A stretch of 64,000 nt of DNA from Enhydrobacter sp. (GTDB taxonomy: Bacteria > Pseudomonadota > Alphaproteobacteria > Reyranellales > Reyranellaceae). The stretch covers positions 1,734,473 to 1,798,472 of the forward strand of contig CP075528.1 in assembly GCA_025808875.1 (NCBI GenBank), given 5' to 3'. Both the position numbers and the translations under genes were made by a program. This document shows positions 1 to 7,436 of the stretch, piece after piece. The first letter of the stretch is position 1. Each line of letters begins with the position of its first letter. The notes under the pieces were generated by a model. It made no database searches. It was given only the letters and a program-made list of their open reading frames with translations, and was not told where the DNA came from.

Positions 1-115
1 CGACGCCGAAGCGCTGCGCGGCGCCCAGGACCAGCACGGCGGCATAGACGTTGTAGCCGCTCGCCCAGCCCGCGCCGAGGGCCACGGCGACGGCGGCGAG
101 GATCTCGCCGCTCAC
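1..115 (-). CDS. DUF4126 family membrane protein, N-terminal fragment (runs off the window)
   Basis: Only the first 38 codons are present. A GTG at 115-113 opens a frame reading VSGEILAAVAVALGAGWASG followed by YNVYAAVLVLGAAQRFGV. The stretch GWASG-x-N-x-Y and the hydrophobic run after it are typical of the start of DUF4126 proteins, small integral membrane proteins of unknown function. The start lies 2 bases past the recR stop, so it is probably the last gene of the dnaX-ybaB-recR transcript. The family call rests on this short N-terminus alone. Confidence 0.6.
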   Translation of the reverse strand, partial: MSGEILAAVAVALGAGWASGYNVYAAVLVLGAAQRFGV

Positions 116-116
116 G

Positions 117-710
117 TCACAGGCTGCGGCGCGCCTTGAGCGCCGTCGCCAGCGTGCCGTCGTCGAGCCAGTCGAGCTCGCCGCCGACCGGCACGCCGTG
201 CGCCAGCCGTGTCAACGGCACCTCGGTCTCGGCCAGCCGCTCGGCGAGATAGTGCGCCGTCGTCTGGCCGTCCACCGTGGCGTTGGTCGCGACGATGACC
301 TCGCGCACGCCGCCGTCCTTCACCCGTCGCACCAGGCCCGCGATGTTGAGCTCGTCGGGGCCGATGCCGTCGAGCGCCGACAGGGAGCCGCCCAGCACGT
401 GGTAGCGGCCGGCGAATATCCTGCCGCGCTCCATCGCCCACAGGTCGCCGACATCCTCGACGACGCAGAGCAACCCCGCGTCGCGCTTGGGATCGGCGCA
501 GATCGAGCAGGGATCGACGGTATCGAGGTTGCCGCAGGTCGAGCAGGCGCGAATCGCGCCCGCGGCGTCGGCCAGCGCCGCGCTCAGGGGTTGCATCAGC
601 GTCTCGCGCTTCTTCAGGAGATGCAGCACCGCCCGGCGCGCCGAGCGCGGCCCCAGCCCGGGCAGGCGCCCCAGCAGCTGGATGAGGCGTTCGATCTCCG
701 GACCGATCAT
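117..710 (-). CDS. recR: Recombination mediator protein RecR
   Basis: 197 aa, the usual RecR length. RecR works with RecF/RecO to load RecA at gaps and damaged replication forks in the cytoplasm. Residues 15-26 ([11 protein letters not shown]) are the helix-hairpin-helix that contacts DNA. Cys56, Cys59, Cys68 and Cys71 form the C4 zinc finger. A Toprim domain follows (about 80-175), with VVEDVGDL and [16 protein letters not shown] as its conserved blocks. It follows ybaB by 6 bases on the same strand, completing the common dnaX-ybaB-recR order. Nothing looks broken. Confidence 0.97.
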   Translation of the reverse strand: MIGPEIERLIQLLGRLPGLGPRSARRAVLHLLKKRETLMQPLSAALADAAGAIRACSTCGNLDTVDPCSICADPKRDAGLLCVVEDVGDLWAMERGRIFAGRYHVLGGSLSALDGIGPDELNIAGLVRRVKDGGVREVIVATNATVDGQTTAHYLAERLAETEVPLTRLAHGVPVGGELDWLDDGTLATALKARRSL

Positions 711-716
711 CGGAGA

Positions 717-1046
717 CTACAGCTTGAAGCCCGGAGGCAGCGGCAGACCGCCGGTGAGGGCGCGCATCTGCTCCTGCACCGTCTGCTCGACCTTGGCGCG
801 CGCGTCGTTGGCGGCGGCGACGATCAGGTCCTCGACGATGCCCTTGTCCTCCGGCTTGAACAGCGACGCATCGATCTCCACGCGCCGCGTCTCGTTCCTG
901 CCGTTGACCGTGACCTTCACCATGCCGGCGCCCGATGCGCCGACGATCTCCAGGCGCTCGAGCTGGGCCTGCAGCTCCTGCACCTTCTGCTGCATCTGCT
1001 GGGCCTGCTGCATCAGGCCGCCGAGATCCTTCAACTTGTCGAACAT
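717..1046 (-). CDS. ybaB: YbaB/EbfC family nucleoid-associated protein
   Basis: 109 aa. The ATG at 1046-1044 shares its A with the TGA of dnaX (TGATG), so translation is probably coupled. The N-terminus is a glutamine-rich amphipathic helix (MQQAQQMQQKVQELQAQLE), as in all YbaB proteins. The central part (MVKVTVNGRNETRRVEIDASLF) and the C-terminal PLPPGFKL are also family hallmarks. The family forms tweezer-shaped dimers that bind DNA. Its place between dnaX and recR is conserved widely in bacteria. A much longer frame upstream of this start is only the antisense-frame shadow of dnaX. Confidence 0.95.
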   Translation of the reverse strand: MFDKLKDLGGLMQQAQQMQQKVQELQAQLERLEIVGASGAGMVKVTVNGRNETRRVEIDASLFKPEDKGIVEDLIVAAANDARAKVEQTVQEQMRALTGGLPLPPGFKL

Positions 1047-2788
1047 CAGGTGTCGCTTTCGGGAATGTCGTCGTCTGCGGGATAGTCTTCGGCCGGCGGC
1101 GGTTCTTCTTCGAGCGCGCCGGGCAGGACGAGGCCCGCCACCAGCGAGCTTTCCTCGCCCTTGCGGCGGACCGCGTCGAGCTTGGCGCCGGGAAACGTCT
1201 TCAGGATGGCCTGCACCACTGGATTGGCTTCGGCCCTGGAGCGCAGGTCGTCGGCCCTGGCCGCCTTCTGCTGCGCGAGCGTCGGCTGGCCCTCGGCGTT
1301 CGACACCGAGGCGATCCATCGCCGCCCCGTCCATTGACCGAGCAGATCGCTGAGCTTTGCCGCGAGATCGGCGGGCGCCCTGGGCCCGGGACGAAACTCG
1401 ATCAGGCCCGGCTCGCACCGCACTTCGTGCACGTGATGCATGAGGTTGTGGACGATCGTGGCCTGGCGCTTCTCTTCGAACAGCGCCACGACCTCGGTGA
1501 AGCTGCGCGGATTGGGCGGTGCCTGCGGCGTCGGCTGCGGCGCGACGGCGGGCGCGAGGCGGGCAGCGGCACCGCCGCCGCCGCCCGGCGCTCGCGGCGC
1601 CGATCCCGTCGGCGCCGTGCCGCCGACGCCGTTCTGCAGGGCCTTGAGCGCGTCGGCCGGCGACGGCAGGTCGGTGGCGTAGCACAATCGGATCAGCGCC
1701 ATCTCCGCCGCGCGGATCGGCGAAGGCGCCCTCAATGTCTCCTCGAGGCCCCTGAACAGCAGGGTCCAGGCGCGGGTCAGCGCGCCCATCGAGAGCTTCT
1801 CGGCCATGGCGAGGCCTTGCGCGCGCTCGCTGTCGGCGGAAGCGGCTGCCGCCTCGGGCGCGACCTTGAGCCGGGTCACCCAATGGGTGAGCTCGAGCAC
1901 GTCCTGCAGCACGACCGCCGGATCGGCGCCCGAATCGTACATCTCGCCCAGCGCCGTCACGACCGCCGGCGCATCGCCGCGCATGGTCTTCTCGAACAGA
2001 TCGAACACGCGGCTGCGGTCGGCCAGCCCGAGCATGTCGCGCACCTGCGCGGCATCGACCACGCCGCCGCCATGGGCGATCGCCTGGTCGAGCATGGAGA
2101 GTCCGTCGCGCACCGAGCCGTCGGCGGCGCGGGCGAGCAGCGCCAGCGCCTCGGGAGAAATTTCGACCTTCTCCGCCTCCGCGACCTTGGTGAAATGCGC
2201 GACCAGCACGTCCTGCGGCACGCGCTTGAGGTCGAAGCGCTGGCAGCGCGACAGCACCGTCACCGGCACCTTTCGGATCTCGGTGGTGGCGAAGATGAAC
2301 TTCACGTGCGGTGGCGGCTCTTCCAGCGTCTTCAGCAGCGCGTTGAAGGCCGCGTTCGACAGCATGTGAACTTCGTCGATGATGTAGATCTTGTAGCGCG
2401 CCGAGACCGGCCGGTAGCGCACGCCCTCGATCAGCTCGCGAGCGTCGGCCACGCCGGTGTGCGATGCGGCGTCCATCTCGACGACGTCGACATGACGGTC
2501 CTCGGTGATGGATCGGCAATTGTCGCACACGCCGCAGGGATCGATGGTGGCGCCACCCTTGCCGTCCGCCCCGATGCAATTGAGAGCGCGGGCGATGATG
2601 CGGGCGGTCGTGGTCTTGCCGACGCCGCGCACGCCGGTGAGCATGAAGGCGTGCGCGATGCGGCCGGTGGCGATGGCGTTGCGCAGAGTGCGCACCATCG
2701 CGTCCTGGCCGACCAGGGTGGTGAAATCGACGGGACGGTACTTGCGGGCGAGGACCCGGTAGGGAAGCGAAGCGGCGGCTTCCGTCAT
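1046..2788 (-). CDS. dnaX: DNA polymerase III subunit gamma/tau
   Basis: 580 aa from the ATG at 2788-2786. The protein is the AAA+ clamp-loader motor that opens the beta clamp, and its tau part links polymerase and helicase. Visible motifs: Walker A GVRGVGKTT (52-60), zinc-binding cysteines at about 71, 85, 88 and 91, Walker B IIDEVH (136-141), sensor SRC (180-182), a glycine/proline/alanine-rich linker near the middle, and a tau-type C-terminal domain. The frame stays open 62 codons further upstream, but that extension runs through the SRP RNA and has no family similarity, so the later start was chosen. I see no A-rich slippery sequence of the E. coli type. Confidence 0.95.
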   Translation of the reverse strand: MTEAAASLPYRVLARKYRPVDFTTLVGQDAMVRTLRNAIATGRIAHAFMLTGVRGVGKTTTARIIARALNCIGADGKGGATIDPCGVCDNCRSITEDRHVDVVEMDAASHTGVADARELIEGVRYRPVSARYKIYIIDEVHMLSNAAFNALLKTLEEPPPHVKFIFATTEIRKVPVTVLSRCQRFDLKRVPQDVLVAHFTKVAEAEKVEISPEALALLARAADGSVRDGLSMLDQAIAHGGGVVDAAQVRDMLGLADRSRVFDLFEKTMRGDAPAVVTALGEMYDSGADPAVVLQDVLELTHWVTRLKVAPEAAAASADSERAQGLAMAEKLSMGALTRAWTLLFRGLEETLRAPSPIRAAEMALIRLCYATDLPSPADALKALQNGVGGTAPTGSAPRAPGGGGGAAARLAPAVAPQPTPQAPPNPRSFTEVVALFEEKRQATIVHNLMHHVHEVRCEPGLIEFRPGPRAPADLAAKLSDLLGQWTGRRWIASVSNAEGQPTLAQQKAARADDLRSRAEANPVVQAILKTFPGAKLDAVRRKGEESSLVAGLVLPGALEEEPPPAEDYPADDDIPESDT

Positions 2789-2891
2789 GGCGGTGGTGTC
2801 CTGACCCCAGACGCGCCGCGGCCCCTCGAGCCCGACGGTCGTCGCGTCCGGGCTGCCCGTGCCGGGCGACGGCGCGCGCCCAGCGACGGGT

Positions 2892-2983
2892 GAGGGACCG
2901 GCACGACCCGAAGCAAATTCGTTACGGCTGCTTCCTTCCGGATCTGACCGGGTTGGCGACAGCTCCGCCCGCACCGGCCCCTC
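2892..2983 (-). ncRNA. ffs: Signal recognition particle RNA (4.5S, small bacterial type)
   Basis: The minus strand carries the SRP RNA core: GGTCAGATCCGGAAGGAAGC followed by AGCCGTAACG, the GGAA-tetraloop hairpin that binds Ffh. The ends pair: GAGGGGCCGGUGC at 2983-2971 pairs with GUGCCGGUCCCUC at 2904-2892 in 13 consecutive pairs including G-U, which sets the limits to within a few bases. The RNA targets membrane proteins to the translocon. Location directly before dnaX is common in alphaproteobacteria. Confidence 0.92.
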
Positions 2984-2989
2984 GACGCG

Positions 2990-3020
2990 GTTATATCAGG
3001 AGTTTGGCTGGCCGGCGCAA
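2990..3020 (-). promoter_or_regulatory. Candidate sigma-70 promoter of the SRP RNA
   Basis: On the minus strand TTGCGC (3020-3015) stands 19 bases before TATAAC (2995-2990), or 17 bases before the overlapping GATATA. The -10 places the start of transcription about 7 bases later, at G2983, which is exactly where the terminal stem of the SRP RNA begins. Read-through could also supply dnaX. Confidence 0.6.
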
Positions 3021-3611
3021 GGTCGGAGATGGACATTTTATGCCCATGGAAAGTCGCTCCAGATCAACGCCTTGGCGTTCGTCGCGCAGCGCGCGTCGCG
3101 CGTCCAGTGATAGGCCCGCCGTTGCGACCTTCCCTGTCTCACTCAAGGGGTGCAGTCCACTCCGACCCCCGTCGCGGAAATCGCGGAAATCGCGGAAATC
3201 GATCTCGGAAACCTCGGAAACCTCGCAAACCTCCGGCGGGGCGTCGCCGGACGACCGACGTCGCGGGCACCCGCCCGAGACGCCCTCAGGGTGGTGTGCC
3301 TGCTCTCTGCCGGAATGCGTTGCGCAAACTGCGGGAACTGCGGAAACCTCCGGTCACGGGTCGGGAGGACGGGTCGGCGGACGATTGGCGAAACAGAACG
3401 TCGATACGGGAAATCCCGCGCGGCCCTCGCGGCCGGAAGTGGTCATGGTGCTCATGCACGCATTTTACCTCGACGCACCGGCGAGCACCTAATCGGGTCG
3501 ATGGATTCCGTCCGATGCCGATGGCATCTGCATCGGAAGGCGATTCGACCCCCCGATTCCGGCCTCACGCGCGAATCTGACTCTCCTGCCGGTGGCGCGG
3601 CCCGCACGAAT
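3021..3611. other. 591-base stretch without a recognisable gene
   Basis: Between the SRP promoter and the MaoC gene no frame has recognisable protein similarity or a convincing ribosome binding site. Frames that stay open here are low-complexity translations of 9-base tandem repeats (3172-3231). A looser related run (CTGCGGGAACTGCGGAAACC) lies near 3328-3347. No tRNA or terminator was seen. Confidence 0.6.
3172..3231. repeat. 9-base tandem repeats, two related units
   Basis: TCGCGGAAA occurs three times head to tail (3172-3198). After six bases (TCGATC), TCGGAAACC occurs twice and TCGCAAACC once (3205-3231). The units share TCG-x-(G)AAA. The period of 9 keeps any reading frame, but none here looks like a gene. 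Confidence 0.85.
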
Positions 3612-4073
3612 CTACGATGCCGACGTCGCCCGCCGCCGCTTGAGGAAGATCGTCGTCTCCTGTTCCATGACGGGCTCGCCGCGCTGGTTGACGGTGACCT
3701 GGCGCAGCCGGCAGATGCCGCGGTCGGGTTTGGTGGCGGAAACGCGCAGTTCGACGATATCGGTGACGACGCGCAAGGTGTCGCCGGGGCGCACGGGGCG
3801 GGGGAACTGGGTCTCGCCAAGGCCTGGCGAGCCCAGGCTGCAGGCGCGGAAGATGCCCAGCTCGAGCCACAGTTTCAGCGCCACGCACTGCGTGTGCAGG
3901 CCCGAGGCGATCAGGCCGCCATAGGCCCACTTCTTCGCGAACTCGACGTCGACGTGGAAGGGCTGCGGATCCCACTGCCGCGCGAACTCGACGATGCCCG
4001 CCTCGGTCATGGTCATGCCGCCGCTCGTGAAGCGGTCGCCGACCTTGAAATCCTCGAAATAGCGCTCGGTCAC
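3612..4073 (-). CDS. MaoC family dehydratase
   Basis: 153 aa from a GTG at 4073. The fold is the hotdog of (R)-specific enoyl-CoA hydratases. Visible family blocks are the N-terminal YFEDFKVGDRF, then DPQPFHVDVEFAKKWAYGGLIASGLHT, where the D-x(4)-H pair corresponds to the catalytic Asp and His, and a C-terminal beta strand region with LRQVTVNQRGEPVM. It probably hydrates a 2-enoyl-CoA; the substrate cannot be told. A TTG at 4094 would add seven residues, but GTG 4073 has an AGGA nearby and fits the family start (TERYFEDF). Upstream on the same strand is the YeiH-type gene, 85 bases away. Confidence 0.87.
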   Translation of the reverse strand: MTERYFEDFKVGDRFTSGGMTMTEAGIVEFARQWDPQPFHVDVEFAKKWAYGGLIASGLHTQCVALKLWLELGIFRACSLGSPGLGETQFPRPVRPGDTLRVVTDIVELRVSATKPDRGICRLRQVTVNQRGEPVMEQETTIFLKRRRATSAS

Positions 4074-4158
4074 GGGCTCCGTTCCTGTGGGCAATTCTGC
4101 GCCGGATTGTGTCGAGGGTGAGACGCCGTGGGCGAGCGACTTGCGATCGTGGCCCGGG

Positions 4159-5217
4159 TCAGATCCCGATACCGCGCAGGGCGTAGATCAGCGCCACCAC
4201 CAGCAGGCCGATGAAGATCGTCTGGGTGACCAGCAGCATCACCGGGGCCATGCCGATACGGGCCAGAGCGAGCAAAGAGGTCTTCATGCCGAGCGCGGCG
4301 ATGGCGGTGATGATGAGGAAGGCCGAGACCTGCGTGAGCACGGCCCTTGCCTGGTCCGGCACGATGCCCAGCGAATTGAGCGCCGCGAGTGCCAGGAAGC
4401 CGAACAGGAAAACCGGCGGCGAGGGCCGCGCATCGCCCGCGGCCTGGCCGCTTCGCGCGATCCACCAGGCGATGCCGATCACCGCCGGCAGCAGGAACGC
4501 CACGCGCAGCAGCTTTGTGACGATGGCGTCGCTCAGCACCCGCGGTCCCAGCGTCTGGCCCGCACCGGCGACCTGCGCCACGTCGTGGATCGAGCCACCC
4601 AGGAACACGCCCATCTCGAACAGGGTGTAGCCGAGCGCGTCCTGGAGCGGCGGGTAGATCACCATCACCACGGTGCTGAGGAAGTTGACCCCCATCACGG
4701 TGAAGGCGAGGTCGCGGTCGGAGTGCTCGTGCTTGGGCAGCACGGCCGACGCCGCCATCGCCGCGGCGGCGCCGCAGACGCCGACCGAGCAGCCGGTCAG
4801 CAAGCCGAAATTGCGGCTCTGGCCGAAGAAGGGCGCGACCCAGGCGCCGAAGGCGATGGTGCAGGCGACGGCGGCGAGCGCGATCAGCACCGGCAGCGCG
4901 CCGCCCTCGACGAGGTGGCCGAGCGTCAGCCGCGCGCCGAGCAGCGCCACGCCGACGCGCAGCAGCGTACGGCCGGCGAACTCGATACCGGGCTTGAGCG
5001 TGGCGTTGGTCGACAGGGGCTGCAGCGCCATGCCGACGGCGAGCGTGACGATGAGCGCGGGAATGAAGATCGCGCCGAAATGCGTCCAGCCGCTCCTGTC
5101 GGCATACCAGGCGACGGCGGCGATCGCCGCGCAAAGCGCGATGCCGGGAGCTGACTTGCGCAGATTGTCGGGAGCCCAGAGACGAACGATCTCGACGGCA
5201 ACCGCGCTGTTAAGCAT
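4159..5217 (-). CDS. YeiH/YadS-type putative sulfate exporter family protein (UPF0324)
   Basis: 352 aa, polytopic inner-membrane protein with about ten hydrophobic segments. Family hallmarks are visible: LKPGIEFAGRTLLRVGVALLGARL in two halves, the cysteine/glycine-rich TGCSVGVCGAAAAMA, and FLGGSIHDVAQVAGAG, the last two being the paired re-entrant-like motifs of this family. Annotated homologues are called putative sulfate export proteins, but transport has hardly been tested. The ATG at 5217 overlaps the stop of the biotin-domain gene by 8 bases, so the two are translationally linked. Confidence 0.88.
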   Translation of the reverse strand: MLNSAVAVEIVRLWAPDNLRKSAPGIALCAAIAAVAWYADRSGWTHFGAIFIPALIVTLAVGMALQPLSTNATLKPGIEFAGRTLLRVGVALLGARLTLGHLVEGGALPVLIALAAVACTIAFGAWVAPFFGQSRNFGLLTGCSVGVCGAAAAMAASAVLPKHEHSDRDLAFTVMGVNFLSTVVMVIYPPLQDALGYTLFEMGVFLGGSIHDVAQVAGAGQTLGPRVLSDAIVTKLLRVAFLLPAVIGIAWWIARSGQAAGDARPSPPVFLFGFLALAALNSLGIVPDQARAVLTQVSAFLIITAIAALGMKTSLLALARIGMAPVMLLVTQTIFIGLLVVALIYALRGIGI

Positions 5218-5431
5218 CGAGCACGGCCACCAGCTGTCCTTCGCCGATCGCCTCGCCTTCGCTGACCTTGATTTCCTTGATGACGCCCGCCTTGGGCGCC
5301 AGCACGGGGATCTCCATCTTCATCGACTCGAGAATCATGATCTCGCCGTCCACCTCGACCCTGTCGCCCGGCTTGGCCTGGATCTTCCAGACATTGCCGG
5401 CGATTTCCGACTTCACGTTGACGACGGCCAT
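5210..5431 (-). CDS. Stand-alone biotin/lipoyl attachment domain protein
   Basis: 73 aa, consisting of a biotinyl domain only. The motif ESMKMEIP places the modified lysine at residue 38, and the PGDRVEVDGEIMILE and VSEGEAIGEGQLVAVLDA strands complete the barrel. Such a small protein serves as a carboxyl carrier for acyl-CoA carboxylases or other biotin enzymes. No carboxylase lies beside it; it sits between the duplicated GSHG protein (24 bases upstream) and the YeiH gene (8-base overlap). The partner enzyme is therefore unknown. Confidence 0.88.
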   Translation of the reverse strand: MAVVNVKSEIAGNVWKIQAKPGDRVEVDGEIMILESMKMEIPVLAPKAGVIKEIKVSEGEAIGEGQLVAVLDA

Positions 5432-5454
5432 GCTTCGACGCGCTCCCGACTTGC

Positions 5455-6237
5455 TCAGGGACGGTTTTCGGCCACCGCGCGCGCCAAGGCAAGGGCTGGA
5501 CTGCCCACACGCGCGCCCAGCCGATATGCGGCCTGGTTGACCGCCGAGAACACGCCGCCGAGCGTCGAACGGCCGTCGCCGATACGCGCCGACAGCGCCG
5601 CCACCGTGGCGCTGGCGATGTTCGAGCGGTCGAGAATGGCGAGCCCCGCGGAGCCGGCGCGATCGGCGCCGAAGCCCGCGTCGTTGAACAGGGCGAGCAG
5701 GGGCTTCACCTTGAGCGCCGTTTCGCCCGCCGGTACGCCGCCATGGCTGCCGGTCGCCAGCACGCGGCCGGTGTCGCGCTCGTCGGCCATCGACAGCGAA
5801 TCGAGACACACGACCCTGTCGATGAGGTAGCGGCCCTCGGCCAGCGGCTCGGGCTTCTTCGGCGGCCAGGGGGCCGACTTCAATCTTTCGACGGCCTCGG
5901 CGACGCTCTGGCCCGGCGCAACGCCGCAGGCTTCGGCGAGGCCGTTGATGCGGCTGATCACGCCGCGCGCCAGCATGTCCTTCGCGTCGCCGATATGGGC
6001 GCTGTCGGTGGCGACCGCCGCCATCGCCATGCCGTGCGCCTCGGCCCACGGCAGGCCGCTGACGCCCGCCTCGTCGCGGCCAATGCCTGCATCGTGATGG
6101 ATGGCGGCGCGCGGCCGGGCTTTCAGCGAGCAGTAGGCGGCGTAGATCGCGCCGTGCGAGCCACCGACGATCACCCCGCCCTCGGCCTCGGGCGGCAGCT
6201 TGGTGACGGAATCGGCAAGGACGATGGCGATGTTCAC
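5455..6237 (-). CDS. Internally duplicated protein of unknown function (GSHG/DAGxG repeats)
   Basis: 260 aa from a GTG at 6237 (VNIAIVLADSV). I do not recognise the family with confidence. The protein is two diverged copies of one unit: residues 23-98 and 159-234 align without obvious gaps, each with GSHG (26-29 and 163-166), DAG(I/F)G (49-53, 186-190), an alanine-rich helix and IGD (82-84, 219-221). The glycine/His motifs near strand ends suggest ligand or catalytic sites, but that is inference. No signal peptide or membrane segment is seen. It begins 2 bases after the brnA stop and is followed by the biotin-domain gene. Confidence 0.7.
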   Translation of the reverse strand: MNIAIVLADSVTKLPPEAEGGVIVGGSHGAIYAAYCSLKARPRAAIHHDAGIGRDEAGVSGLPWAEAHGMAMAAVATDSAHIGDAKDMLARGVISRINGLAEACGVAPGQSVAEAVERLKSAPWPPKKPEPLAEGRYLIDRVVCLDSLSMADERDTGRVLATGSHGGVPAGETALKVKPLLALFNDAGFGADRAGSAGLAILDRSNIASATVAALSARIGDGRSTLGGVFSAVNQAAYRLGARVGSPALALARAVAENRP

Positions 6238-6239
6238 GA

Positions 6240-6512
6240 CTACCGCGAGGAACCGCGTTGGCTGGAGACGTAAGCCTTCAGGACGGCATTCATCCGCGTC
6301 AGGTGTCCCTTGCCCTGCGCCTTGAACCAATTCAGAACGTCGCGATCCATTCTCAAGGTGACAGGCGCCTTGCCGGACTTCGAGGGCAGAACGAGACGGG
6401 CATTCTGGAAAAAGGCATCGTTCAGTTCGGGAATCTCCGAGAAATCGATGTCCTTGTCCTTGACGGGGGCCAAGCGTCGGTTGCTCATCGGTCTACTGTA
6501 ACGCCTTTTCAT
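6240..6512 (-). CDS. brnA: BrnA family type II antitoxin
   Basis: 90 aa. The C-terminal block LRMDRDVLNWFKAQGKGHLTRMN plus AVLKAYV is the BrnA ribbon-helix-helix-like signature (D-V-L-x-W-F-[KR]-A-Q-G-[KR]-G). BrnA normally neutralises the RNase BrnT and represses the operon. The ATG at 6512 has AAAGGAG five bases upstream and overlaps the brnT 3' end by 20 bases; ATG 6488 is an alternative. The adjacent brnT reading frame is broken, so this antitoxin may now lack a functional partner. Confidence 0.88.
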   Translation of the reverse strand: MKRRYSRPMSNRRLAPVKDKDIDFSEIPELNDAFFQNARLVLPSKSGKAPVTLRMDRDVLNWFKAQGKGHLTRMNAVLKAYVSSQRGSSR

Positions 6513-6766
6513 ATGAACTCCTTTCCTTGCGCGACGCGGCCCTTGCCGATATCAGCCTGCGCTTGCCTCTGCGCGCGGTAAATACGACGGTCAGGATGGC
6601 GCCCGGTGCTATCCGTCCGATGCCGATCCAACGAACTTCCCCGTAGTCACGGGGATCGCGGGCAATCAGCATCGGCCCACCAAATGCGCGATGCCTGTTC
6701 GAAACTGACGCCATGTTTTTCGACATTGCGCCTGTTCTTGACCTCGTCCCCTTCGAAGCCGGTCAT
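6493..6766 (-). pseudogene. brnT: BrnT family toxin, disrupted by a frameshift
   Basis: The 5' part from ATG 6766 reads MTGFEGDEVKNRRNVEKHGV and continues SFEQASRIWWADA, the usual BrnT N-terminus (FEWDxxKxxxNxxKHGVSFEEA), then hits a stop seven codons later. The rest of the toxin, DPRDYGEVRWIGIGRI and ISARAASRKERSSYEKAL, continues in another frame ending at 6493. Adding one base, or removing two, near 6668 would join them into about 90 residues, the normal length. Either the toxin is inactivated or one base is missing in the assembly. brnA follows with overlap. Confidence 0.82.
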
Positions 6767-6801
6767 GCTTGAAACTAGAGGCTGTACATACAAAAAGCAA
6801 T

Positions 6802-7416
6802 ATGGGAATCTGCACACCGATGTCCGACCGCGTCGACAACAAGACCCACATCCTGCTCCTGCAGCATCCGCAGGAGCAGGATCGTGTGCTGGGCACGGCC
6901 AGGCTGATCGTCGAGACGCTCGCCAATGCCACGCTCACGGTCGGGCTGTCGTGGCGCAATCTCGGCCATGCCTTGCGCGGCACGGTCGAAGCGAAGGAAT
7001 GGGGCGTACTCTATCTCGGGTCTGCCAAGGCGACCGGCGTGGGTCCGCTGGTGGCGCTCGACCGCAAGGGCGCGGCACTGGCGGACCAGCACGCTTCGCG
7101 CGCCGGCCTGAAGGGGCTGGTCGTGCTCGACGGCAATTGGGCGCAGGCCAAGGCGCTGTGGTGGCGCAACCCGTGGCTCACCAAGCTGCGCCGCTTCGTG
7201 GTCGTGCCGGACGGGCCGTCGCTCTACGGCGATCTCCGGCGCGAGGCGCGACCCGACGCCGTCTCGACACTCGAAGCCGTGGCGCTCGCGCTGTCGGCGC
7301 TGGAGGCCGATGCTGCGGTGCGGGAGAAGCTGCTGGCGCCGTTCCGGGCACTGCTCGCCAAGGCCCGCGCCGCCGGCATTCGTGACAGTAAACGCGACCG
7401 TCGCATAAGGCGCTAG
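6802..7416 (+). CDS. DTW domain-containing protein (tRNA-uridine aminocarboxypropyltransferase-like)
   Basis: 204 aa from ATG 6802; ATG 6820 (MSDRVDNKTHIL) is an equally possible start because no clear Shine-Dalgarno sequence separates them. The conserved core is visible: LLLQHPQEQDRVLGTARL, then the signature as DGNWAQAKALWWRNPWL (normally D-G-T-W), SLYGDLRREARPDAVSTLEAVA. DTW proteins such as TapT/TuaA modify tRNA uridine to acp3U. The N-terminal zinc-binding cysteine motif of many members is missing, as in shorter DTW proteins. The gene is divergent from brnTA with only 35 bases between starts. Confidence 0.82.
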   Translation: MGICTPMSDRVDNKTHILLLQHPQEQDRVLGTARLIVETLANATLTVGLSWRNLGHALRGTVEAKEWGVLYLGSAKATGVGPLVALDRKGAALADQHASRAGLKGLVVLDGNWAQAKALWWRNPWLTKLRRFVVVPDGPSLYGDLRREARPDAVSTLEAVALALSALEADAAVREKLLAPFRALLAKARAAGIRDSKRDRRIRR

Positions 7417-7436
7417 CCTCTATATACTTCCGGCCC

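Noticed and set aside
717..2579. 620-codon minus-strand frame overlapping dnaX and ending as YbaB
   Set aside because: Only the last 109 codons have protein-like sequence (YbaB). The rest is an Arg/Ala-rich shadow of dnaX in another frame, common in GC-rich DNA.
2789..2974. Longer dnaX start, 62 codons upstream
   Set aside because: The extension would translate the SRP RNA and has no similarity to DnaX N-termini.
3172..3231. Possible CRISPR-like array
   Set aside because: Units are 9 bases, head to tail without spacers, and no cas gene is near.
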